From Bordetella parapertussis (GTDB lineage Bacteria; Pseudomonadota; Gammaproteobacteria; Burkholderiales; Burkholderiaceae_B): a DNA stretch of 34,228 bases. Position numbers and translations under genes: made by a program. Below, piece after piece: positions 27,958 through 34,228 of the stretch. Each line of letters opens with the position of its first letter. Within the stretch, counting starts at the first letter, position 1. The stretch covers positions 1 to 34,228 of the forward strand of contig CAMCWG010000003.1 of the NCBI GenBank assembly GCA_945882005.1, in the 5' to 3' direction. The notes beneath the pieces are model-generated. The model made no database searches. It was not told where the DNA came from and saw only the letters and a program-made list of their open reading frames with translations.

Positions 27958-29189
27958 CCCTCCCGCGACTAGCAATCAATGGCACTCGTTTGATGACTCA
28001 ACTCCAGCAACTAGCGGAGATTGGTCGCACGGAGACGAAAGCCTGCTGCCGCCTAGCCCTCACGGACGACGATAAGCACGGCCGAGATCTTGTCGTGGGC
28101 TGGATGAAAGAATTGGGCATGACAGTGACGGTTGATCCGATCGGTAATATTTTTGGTGTCCGTGCCGGTTCAAGTCCAGGCCTAGCTCCTGTGATGACCG
28201 GCTCACACATTGATACGGTTCGCACGGGCGGGGATTATGACGGCAACTATGGTGTGCTTGCAGGCCTTGAGGTCGTCGCAACGCTCAACGACGCAAAACA
28301 AGCAACGCAACGCTCACTCGTGGTTGGTATTTTTACAAACGAAGAAGGCGCACGCTTTGCACCCGACATGCTGGGATCACTTGTTTATGTGGGAGGCATG
28401 CCACTTGAGGAAGCACTCGCAATCAAGGCCATTGACGGCGCGCGCCTGGGTGACGAATTGGTACGAATCGGCTACGACGGCAAAGCGGAACTCGGGGCAC
28501 ACAAACCGCACGCCTTTGTCGAGTTGCATATCGAGCAAGGCCCAATCCTTGACATCGAGAGCGTAAAGATTGGCGCCGTTGAAAATCTTCAAGGCATTTC
28601 GTGGCAAGAACTCACAATCGTGGGTCAGTCTAACCATGCAGGCACAACGCCAATGTATCTGCGTCACGACGCTGGCTACGCCGCTAGTGCGATCGCAGCC
28701 TTCGTACGTGACCTCACGCGCAAGATGGGTGGGCATCAGGTTGGAACGGTCGGAAAAATAGACCTGATACCGAACCTGATCAACGTGATCGCCGCAAGAG
28801 CGACAATGACTGTTGATCTTCGCAACACGGACGAAAACCTGCTCAAAGAAGCTGAGCTCGTCTTCAGCACCTACCTTAAGGAACTTGAACAGTCTGAAGG
28901 CGTCACCATTACCGCACGTCGCCTAGCGCGCTTTGAACCTGTTTCATTTGACGCAGCGTTAACTGATCGCATTGCACATCATGCCCAAGCACTCGGGCTC
29001 AGCCAACGCCGCATGACCTCAGGCGCGGGGCACGATGCACAAATGCTTGCGCGTATATGCCCGACGTCCATGATTTTTGTGCCAAGCGTGGGTGGCATTA
29101 GCCACAACCCGGCGGAACATACAGAACCGGCAGATCTGATCGCTGGCGCGAACGTGTTGCTCGCGACCCTTACTGAACTCGCAAACTAG
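27954..29189 (+). CDS. Zn-dependent amidohydrolase, N-carbamoyl-L-amino-acid hydrolase / allantoate amidohydrolase family
   Basis: This 411-residue M20-type hydrolase removes carbamoyl or ureido groups from amino acids or ureidoacids. Metal-site motifs are H85 (GSHIDTV), D96 (GDYDGNYG), E130-E131 (FTNEEGARF), H192 (HIEQGPILD) and a C-terminal histidine in SHNPAEHTEP. The substrate-binding and dimer region includes GQSNHAGTTPM. The family covers L-carbamoylase (HyuC), beta-ureidopropionase, allantoate and ureidoglycine hydrolases, which motifs alone do not separate. The next gene, a D-carbamoylase, argues for carbamoyl amino acids. It is coupled to dpaL by ATGA. Confidence 0.88.
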   Translation: MTLPRLAINGTRLMTQLQQLAEIGRTETKACCRLALTDDDKHGRDLVVGWMKELGMTVTVDPIGNIFGVRAGSSPGLAPVMTGSHIDTVRTGGDYDGNYGVLAGLEVVATLNDAKQATQRSLVVGIFTNEEGARFAPDMLGSLVYVGGMPLEEALAIKAIDGARLGDELVRIGYDGKAELGAHKPHAFVELHIEQGPILDIESVKIGAVENLQGISWQELTIVGQSNHAGTTPMYLRHDAGYAASAIAAFVRDLTRKMGGHQVGTVGKIDLIPNLINVIAARATMTVDLRNTDENLLKEAELVFSTYLKELEQSEGVTITARRLARFEPVSFDAALTDRIAHHAQALGLSQRRMTSGAGHDAQMLARICPTSMIFVPSVGGISHNPAEHTEPADLIAGANVLLATLTELAN

Positions 29190-29200
29190 GAATCATCTCC

Positions 29201-30136
29201 ATGACACGCATTGTTACCGTTGGCGCTGCACAACTAGGCCCTATTCAACGCGTACACTCACGCAAAGAAGTGGTTGCGCGTTTATTGTCACTACTCGAGC
29301 AAGGGGCGCGTCACGGCTGCGATCTGGTTGTATTTCCAGAACTCGCGCTCACGACTTTTTTCCCAAGATGGTATTTTGATTCTCAAGCCGAAATCGACAG
29401 TTTCTTTGAAGCACAGATGCCTGGTCCAGAGACACAAGTATTGTTCGACACAGCACGCAAACTTAAAGTCGGTTTTTACCTAGGCTACGCCGAGCTGACC
29501 CAAGAAGAGGGCCGCACACGCCGCTTCAACACGTCCATCTTGGTCGATCAAACTGGCACCATCGTGGGCAAATACCGCAAGGTCCATTTGCCGGGCCATG
29601 CTGAGCACGAACCCTGGCGTCAGTTCCAACATCTAGAAAAACGTTACTTTGAAACTGGTAATTTGGGGTTCCCAGTTTTTCGTGCGTTTGGCGGGATCAT
29701 CGGCATGGCGGTCTGCAACGATCGCCGCTGGCCAGAAACCTATCGAGTGATGGGTCTGCAAGGAGTCGAAATGATTTTGATCGGCTACAACACACCCGTT
29801 CATAACCCCCCTGCCCCTGAACATGACAACCTGTCCCATTTCCATAATGAACTCGTCATGCAGGCCGGCGCCTACCAAAACGGTACGTGGGTTATCGGTG
29901 TCGGCAAAGGTGGGCGCGAGGAAGGTGTCGATCAAATCGGCAATTCGATCATTGCTGCGCCCTCCGGAGAAATTGTCGGAGCCTGTAGCACCTTGGGCGA
30001 TGAGCTCGCTATCGCGCGCTGCGATCTTGACCTAACGCTCTCATACAAAAATTCAGTGTTCAATTTCGCCAAGCATCGCGAACCCCACGCTTACGGAATG
30101 ATCGTTGAGCGTAAAGGCGCAATCATCAGTGTCTAG
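29201..30136 (+). CDS. N-carbamoyl-D-amino-acid hydrolase, nitrilase superfamily
   Basis: This 311-residue carbon-nitrogen hydrolase is predicted to release D-amino acids, CO2 and ammonia from N-carbamoyl-D-amino acids. The Glu-Lys-Cys triad is E47 (FPELALTTFFPRW), K127 (GKYRKVHLPGH) and C172 (VCNDRRWPETYRVMG). Long stretches, including EKRYFETGNLGFPV and GYNTPVHNPPAPEHD, closely resemble the Agrobacterium enzyme as I remember it, with the triad shifted by one residue. It follows the M20-type amidohydrolase by 11 bases with a short GGAA-like ribosome site. No hydantoinase is adjacent, so the carbamoyl substrate would have to come from elsewhere. Confidence 0.92.
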   Translation: MTRIVTVGAAQLGPIQRVHSRKEVVARLLSLLEQGARHGCDLVVFPELALTTFFPRWYFDSQAEIDSFFEAQMPGPETQVLFDTARKLKVGFYLGYAELTQEEGRTRRFNTSILVDQTGTIVGKYRKVHLPGHAEHEPWRQFQHLEKRYFETGNLGFPVFRAFGGIIGMAVCNDRRWPETYRVMGLQGVEMILIGYNTPVHNPPAPEHDNLSHFHNELVMQAGAYQNGTWVIGVGKGGREEGVDQIGNSIIAAPSGEIVGACSTLGDELAIARCDLDLTLSYKNSVFNFAKHREPHAYGMIVERKGAIISV

Positions 30137-31052
30137 TCCCCTAGCCGCTTTCGAACGCGCTCATTTGCGCGTGATCGAGCGTAATTGGCTTTCTGCTAAT
30201 CAGATTGTTTTTTACGACTCTGATCAGGACGGTAGTGTCGTCGATACTGGCTACGTCAAGCACCAGAGCATGACGATGGCGTTGATCCGTGAAGCGTTGG
30301 CTGGACGACATTTAGCGCGAATTCTGAACACGCATCTTCATTCCGATCATTGTGGCGGCAACGCGCTATTGATCAAAACATTCGGAGCGGAACTACTATT
30401 GCCTAGTGCGTCATTCGATGCTGCGAAACATTGGACGCCCCTCGAAGCTGAATTCGCCTCGGTTGCCCAAAGGTGTGAGCGCTTTACCCCCACGGCCACA
30501 CTGAATCCTGGAAGCGTCATTTCGCTTGGCACACGCGACTGGGAAATTCATTCCGCACCCGGTCATGATCCAAACTCCATCATCCTGTTCGAGCCTATCG
30601 AAAAAATTCTGATTTCTGCTGATGCGCTTTGGGAAAACGGCTTTGGCATCATCTTCCCAGAAATAGAGGGGCAAAGCGGCTTTCCTGAACAACAATCCAT
30701 TTTGGATCGCATAGAGGAGTTAGCGCCCCGCATCGTGATTCCCGGTCACGGTAAAATATTCACCGATGTCAATGCCGCCCTCGAACGCGCCAGAACACGC
30801 TTGACCGCACTACGTGCCGAACCAATCAAGCATGCACGCCATAGCCTGAAAGCACTGATACAGTTTTTAATGTTGGAGCTTGAGTCAACAACGCGAGATA
30901 GCTTAGCGCTCCGCGTCCAGGACGCGAAGCTCTTCCACACCATGTGTGCGTTGATACAAATGCCACAATTTCAAGCAGTGAACTGGGCAATCGATAGTCT
31001 GGTCGCTGGAGGACACTTGACGGAACGCGATAGCCGGATCGCATTGCCTTAG
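30129..31052 (+). CDS. Metallo-beta-lactamase-fold hydrolase of unknown substrate
   Basis: This protein has the MBL zinc motif H69-L-H71-S-D73-H74 (THLHSDHCGGN), then APGHDPNS, the bridging aspartate in SADALWENGFG, and a final PGHG histidine. A helical C-terminal domain of about 90 residues follows the MBL core, the arrangement seen in RNase Z/glyoxalase-unlike multidomain MBL hydrolases. GTG 30129 overlaps the upstream stop by eight bases and gives 307 residues; a TTG at 30105 is an alternative. It is the last gene of the dpaL operon and so probably acts on a related metabolite, such as a thioester, lactam or amide, but the substrate is unknown. Confidence 0.82.
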   Translation: MSSPLAAFERAHLRVIERNWLSANQIVFYDSDQDGSVVDTGYVKHQSMTMALIREALAGRHLARILNTHLHSDHCGGNALLIKTFGAELLLPSASFDAAKHWTPLEAEFASVAQRCERFTPTATLNPGSVISLGTRDWEIHSAPGHDPNSIILFEPIEKILISADALWENGFGIIFPEIEGQSGFPEQQSILDRIEELAPRIVIPGHGKIFTDVNAALERARTRLTALRAEPIKHARHSLKALIQFLMLELESTTRDSLALRVQDAKLFHTMCALIQMPQFQAVNWAIDSLVAGGHLTERDSRIALP

Positions 31053-31076
31053 CAAGCTGATCGCTCAAAGATCAAC

Positions 31077-32333
31077 TCAGCTGTAGTCCCGTGCATCCTC
31101 AATCAGTTTTCCATCGTCAGCCAGAGAGCCAGGCGCTACAAGCTGTATATCGGCTCGCAAGCGTGTCACATCGCGCACAGCATCTGCAACGCGCAGCGCA
31201 ATACCATCGGCCGATGTGCCGTCAGCGAGTTCACAGTAGACATTCATTTTGTCCTCACCAATTCGACCGGTCAGAACAAGACGGACTTTCTTAATCTCTG
31301 AAAAGCGGCTGGCAATTTGCGAAATCTGGCCGGGGTGCACAAACATCCCTCGTACCTTTGTCGTTTGGTCAGCACGGCCCAACCAACCTTTGATCCTGAC
31401 ATTGGTTCGACCACACGAGGCAGGGACACTAAGTGAGTTAGCGTGAAACGCAGACAGATCCCCTGTCGCAAAACGTATCATTGGATACTCTGCACCAAAA
31501 TGCGTGACGACTACCTCACCCGTCTCCCCGAACGGCATAGGCTTTGAGCCGCCGGGTTCTACAATCTCGACAATAACCTCTTCATCGACAATCAGCCCCT
31601 CCGACGGATCTTGACCTTCATACGCAATCACGCCGAGTTCAGCGGTCGCATACGCTTGGCTGACCTTGATTTGATGCTCAGCAAACCACCCACGCAGCGA
31701 GGGTGTTAACGCCTCACCAGAGACCAATGCTTTGCGAACGATTGCATTGGGCGCGCTTTGCTCAAGACATTTTTCTATAAGTATCTTAAGAAATGACGGG
31801 GTACCAACATAACCGCTTGGTCTGATTTGCAACATTGCTTGAACTTGCTGTTCGGTTTGCCCTACACCTCCCGGGAACACCGTACAACCGATCTCATGCA
31901 GGCCTCCCTCTAGAATCCAAGCGCCTGGGGTCGAGTGATAGGCGAAACCGTTATGCACGACATCACCCGCTTCAAAACCTGCAGCGCGTAGGGCTCGAGC
32001 CGATCGAAAGTAGTCTGTCCGCAGACCTTGAGGCTCATAAATCGGACCCGGTGATTGGAAAATCCGGCGAATCTGATTGATAGGAACGGCCAACAACCCA
32101 CCGAGTGGAGGGTTGGCTGCTTGAATTTTAAGTAAATCTGTTTTGCGAAGCACAGGAAGCTCTGAAAGAGCTTGCAAACTATCAATTTGAGCGACTTGTA
32201 TATCCGCTAGTGAGGCCGCGTAGTACGGCGCATTTTTCTTTGCATGCATCACTGCACTTTGTAAGGCGCGTACCAATTCAGCATTGCGTTGCTTCTGCGG
32301 ACGTAGCTCTATCGGAGTGAGGATCGTAGTCAC
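31077..32333 (-). CDS. Phenylacetate-CoA ligase-like AMP-forming acyl-CoA ligase
   Basis: This 418-residue adenylate-forming enzyme is of the PaaK type. The central motif YATAELGVIAYEG and the RFATGDLSAF and IKGWLGRADQTTKVRGMFV segments belong to PaaK-like ligases. The usual serine/glycine-rich P-loop is replaced by FQSPGPIYEPQG, a variant I recall from PaaK-like proteins next to Liv transporters. The frame is open to a TTG at 32378. GTG 32333 starts MTTILTPIELRPQKQ, has an AAGG upstream and matches relatives better, so it is preferred with moderate confidence. The acid substrate is unknown. It is the last gene of the liv operon shown here and is convergent with the MBL gene. Confidence 0.83.
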   Translation of the reverse strand: MTTILTPIELRPQKQRNAELVRALQSAVMHAKKNAPYYAASLADIQVAQIDSLQALSELPVLRKTDLLKIQAANPPLGGLLAVPINQIRRIFQSPGPIYEPQGLRTDYFRSARALRAAGFEAGDVVHNGFAYHSTPGAWILEGGLHEIGCTVFPGGVGQTEQQVQAMLQIRPSGYVGTPSFLKILIEKCLEQSAPNAIVRKALVSGEALTPSLRGWFAEHQIKVSQAYATAELGVIAYEGQDPSEGLIVDEEVIVEIVEPGGSKPMPFGETGEVVVTHFGAEYPMIRFATGDLSAFHANSLSVPASCGRTNVRIKGWLGRADQTTKVRGMFVHPGQISQIASRFSEIKKVRLVLTGRIGEDKMNVYCELADGTSADGIALRVADAVRDVTRLRADIQLVAPGSLADDGKLIEDARDYS

Positions 32334-32399
32334 GCGAATCAACCTTACATTTAAAGACAAAGAGGGAATTGATATCAATAATATTAGCGAACAATACGC

Positions 32400-33209
32400 T
32401 TATGCGAGCCAGCGCTTTCGACGTTTGTAGCTTTTTACTTCCTTGAAAGACTTACGCTCACCAGCGCCCATGCCTAGATAGAACTCTTTGACATCCTCGT
32501 TGTTACGCAAGTCTGCTGCAGCGCCGTCCATCACGATGCGACCACTCTCCATGATGTAGCCATAATCCGCGTACTGCAGCGCCATATTCGTATTTTGCTC
32601 AGCCACTAAGAAAGTCACACCTTCTTTCTGATTCAGGTCCTTAATAATCTCAAATACTTCCTCAACGATTTGTGGCGCTAAGCCCATCGAGGGCTCATCA
32701 AGCAGCAAGACATTAGGGTTTGACATGAGTGCTCGGCCGATCGCACACATTTGCTGTTCTCCACCCGAGGTGTAAGCTGCCTGCGACGTCCGGCGCGTCT
32801 TTAGCCTTGGGAAGTACGCGTAGACCTTCTCCAGATTTGTATTGATGTCAGCTTGATTATTTAAGATGTAAGCCCCGGCCAACAAATTTTCTTCAATCGT
32901 CAAATGAGCAAAGCAATGTCGTCCCTCCATGACCTGGACGACTCCGCGCTTCACGAGGTCAGCAGGTGTCAGGTTTTCAATGCGCTCACCCCTCAGGGCT
33001 ATCGAGCCTTTGGTGACCTCTCCTCGCTCCGCACGAAGCAGGTTGGAGATTGCCCGCAAGGTCGTGGTCTTCCCTGCACCGTTGCCTCCTAACAGGGCAA
33101 CAATTTGACCCTGGGGGACTTGCAACGACACCCCCTTAAGCACGAGGATGACGTGGTTATAGATAACCTCGATGCCGTTTACATTCAAAACGATTGAGGA
33201 ACTATTCAT
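32400..33209 (-). CDS. Branched-chain-type ABC transporter ATP-binding protein LivF
   Basis: This 269-residue ATPase belongs to the hydrophobic amino acid uptake (HAAT) family. Walker A is GGNGAGKTT (about 41-49), the signature is TSGGEQQM, and Walker B is LLLDEPSMGLAP. EGRHCFAHLTIEENL is the typical LivF Q-loop region. It has about 30 extra C-terminal residues, rich in lysine and arginine (YKRRKRWLA), compared with E. coli LivF. It lies between the binding protein and the PaaK-like ligase, whose start is about 66 bases downstream. Confidence 0.93.
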   Translation of the reverse strand: MNSSSIVLNVNGIEVIYNHVILVLKGVSLQVPQGQIVALLGGNGAGKTTTLRAISNLLRAERGEVTKGSIALRGERIENLTPADLVKRGVVQVMEGRHCFAHLTIEENLLAGAYILNNQADINTNLEKVYAYFPRLKTRRTSQAAYTSGGEQQMCAIGRALMSNPNVLLLDEPSMGLAPQIVEEVFEIIKDLNQKEGVTFLVAEQNTNMALQYADYGYIMESGRIVMDGAAADLRNNEDVKEFYLGMGAGERKSFKEVKSYKRRKRWLA

Positions 33210-33244
33210 GGACAGCGTCTCTTGATGGGGAGTAAGGATCTGAA

Positions 33245-33271
33245 CCCGCTGGTCAATGAGCGACCAGCGGG
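33245..33271 (-). other. Perfect 10-bp hairpin after the Liv-type binding-protein gene
   Basis: CCCGCTGGTC (33245-33254) and GACCAGCGGG (33262-33271) form a perfect stem with a seven-base loop, eight bases after the binding-protein stop and before livF. There is no U-tract, so it resembles an mRNA-stabilising or partial-termination stem, as at the peptide transporter operon. Confidence 0.55.
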
Positions 33272-33278
33272 CCCAGCT

Positions 33279-34228
33279 TTAAGGCTGGCAGTCCTCTTTA
33301 GTACGACGGGTCATCTTCTTTTCAGCGGCGTATTTCTCAGCCGAAGCTTTAACCATCGGGTCGATTAGGCTCTTATCAGCCTGAAGCCAGTCAGACGCCC
33401 ACACAAATTTAGTGCCGTCCCAAGTATGGACTCGAGCCCAGGCAGACCCCATATGGTCGCTACAAGTCGTGGCCACCGGACGCATCACACCTTTGAAGCC
33501 CAGCGCATCCAAATCGGCCTGCGTCAGTTTCAAGTTTTCATATCCCCAACGGGCCTGCTCCGGCGTGACAGGCTTACCCTTTCCAAACTTCACCTGCGCT
33601 GCCCGGGCACCCTCTGTCGCTAGCATTGCGCCCACTACTCCACGCATATAAAGCACCTGTCCAACTTCGTTACGTGGTCCGGTCCCTTGTCCTTTGTCAT
33701 GTACCGAAGAAAGAATTTGCTTAACGACATCGGATTGTGGTTCTGCGCCATGCTGCATCATGACTGCGCTATAACCTTTCGCAGCAGCACCAACGTCCCT
33801 TAAGTCGGGCTCAGCACCAGACCACCAAGTTCCAAACATTTTCTCGCGAGGGTATCCCACCGCAATCGCCTCACGGATAGCCGTGGGAGTCATTACGCCC
33901 CAAGTTTGTAGGACGACATAATCGGGTCGTTGTTGACGCACTTGCAGCCAGATTGCTTTTTGCTCAACGCCTGGAGCAGGGATTGGCAATAATTGCAGCT
34001 GGAAGCCGTGTTTTTTGGCGCGCTCTTCCATAATGGGCAAAAGCTCTTTACCGAAAGGACTATCGTGATAGGCCACCGCAATTTTTTTGCCTTTCAACTT
34101 ATCCCAACCGCCTTCTTTATTGGCAATGTGCTGCAACACAGTATCACCGGCCACCCAGTAATGTCCGATCAGAGGGAAATTCCATTTAAAAATATCCCCA
34201 TCAGCCGAATCGCTACGACCGTATCCAG
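33279..34228 (-). CDS. Branched-chain-type ABC transporter substrate-binding protein, 5' end cut by window
   Basis: About 316 C-terminal residues of a periplasmic Leu/Ile/Val-type binding protein (Peripla_BP_6) are present. The frame is open through the window end, and the GTG at 34154 is not a credible start because homologous-looking sequence (DGDIFKWNFPLIGHYW) precedes it. Family features are KKIAVAYHDSPFGKELLP, YVVLQTWGVMTPTAIREA and the C-terminal EKMTRRTKEDC-like tail with cysteines that could form a disulfide. With livF and a PaaK-like ligase downstream it probably imports an aromatic or branched-chain acid or amide, but this is inference. The rest of the operon (permeases, second ATPase) must lie outside the window. 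Confidence 0.88.
   Translation of the reverse strand, partial: GYGRSDSADGDIFKWNFPLIGHYWVAGDTVLQHIANKEGGWDKLKGKKIAVAYHDSPFGKELLPIMEERAKKHGFQLQLLPIPAPGVEQKAIWLQVRQQRPDYVVLQTWGVMTPTAIREAIAVGYPREKMFGTWWSGAEPDLRDVGAAAKGYSAVMMQHGAEPQSDVVKQILSSVHDKGQGTGPRNEVGQVLYMRGVVGAMLATEGARAAQVKFGKGKPVTPEQARWGYENLKLTQADLDALGFKGVMRPVATTCSDHMGSAWARVHTWDGTKFVWASDWLQADKSLIDPMVKASAEKYAAEKKMTRRTKEDCQP

Noticed and set aside
31055..31082. Inverted repeat AGCTGA / TCAGCT between the MBL gene and the PaaK-like gene as a bidirectional terminator
   Set aside because: The stem is only six pairs with a 16-base loop and no U-tract, and it overlaps a stop codon; too weak to call.
31077..32333. PaaK-like gene considered a pseudogene because the classic P-loop is absent
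   Set aside because: The frame is intact, the other motifs are conserved, and the same variant loop is recalled in intact relatives.
1..34228. Search by eye for tRNA/rRNA genes, CRISPR arrays, insertion sequences, attachment sites or prophage genes
   Set aside because: No such structures were seen; coding density is high and no repeats or transposase-like frames were found.

Overview
The window is a dense stretch of a betaproteobacterial chromosome. Gene content and order suggest Burkholderiales, most likely an Alcaligenaceae-like organism. This rests on protein resemblance (TPR-ppi-lpxH, suhB/trmJ/cysE, RoxA-type cupin, Burkholderiales-style CysE with a C-terminal tail), not on a database search. 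Genes are tightly packed with many 1-, 4- and 8-base overlaps and no intergenic gap above about 300 bases. I found no rRNA, tRNA, insertion sequence, prophage or CRISPR array.

Region 1 (1-11509) is core housekeeping. It holds a TPR protein cut by the window edge, a cyclophilin, LpxH (lipid A), a TerC/CBS/CorC membrane protein, SuhB divergent from TrmJ, CysE, a two-subunit 3-oxoacid CoA-transferase, MutS and a RoxA/YcfD-type ribosomal oxygenase.

Region 2 (11516-16626, minus strand) is a complete urease operon, ureD-A-B-C-E-F-G. It is divergent from a chrA-type chromate transporter. The shared upstream region holds two NtrC-like sites and a sigma54-like -24/-12 element.

Region 3 (18196-31052) is an accessory nitrogen-scavenging island. 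A five-gene Dpp/Opp-type peptide ABC transporter (minus strand) has a textbook sigma54 promoter and an NtrC-like site. It faces an N-acyl-D-amino-acid deacylase. Next come an ArgE/M20 deacylase and a four-gene plus-strand operon: 2,3-diaminopropionate ammonia-lyase (DpaL), a Zn-dependent L-carbamoylase/ureidohydrolase-type amidohydrolase, an N-carbamoyl-D-amino-acid hydrolase, and a metallo-beta-lactamase-fold hydrolase.

Region 4 (31077-34228, minus strand) is the tail of a branched-chain-type (Liv) ABC operon: a substrate-binding protein cut by the window edge, LivF, and a PaaK-like acyl-CoA ligase.

Read together, regions 2 and 3 look like a coordinated programme for extracting ammonia from organic nitrogen: urea, N-carbamoyl amino acids, N-acyl-D-amino acids and diaminopropionate. 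NtrC/sigma54 control is predicted from promoter motifs at two separate operons. This link, and the combination of DpaL with carbamoylases of opposite predicted stereospecificity but no hydantoinase, is the most interesting aspect of the window.
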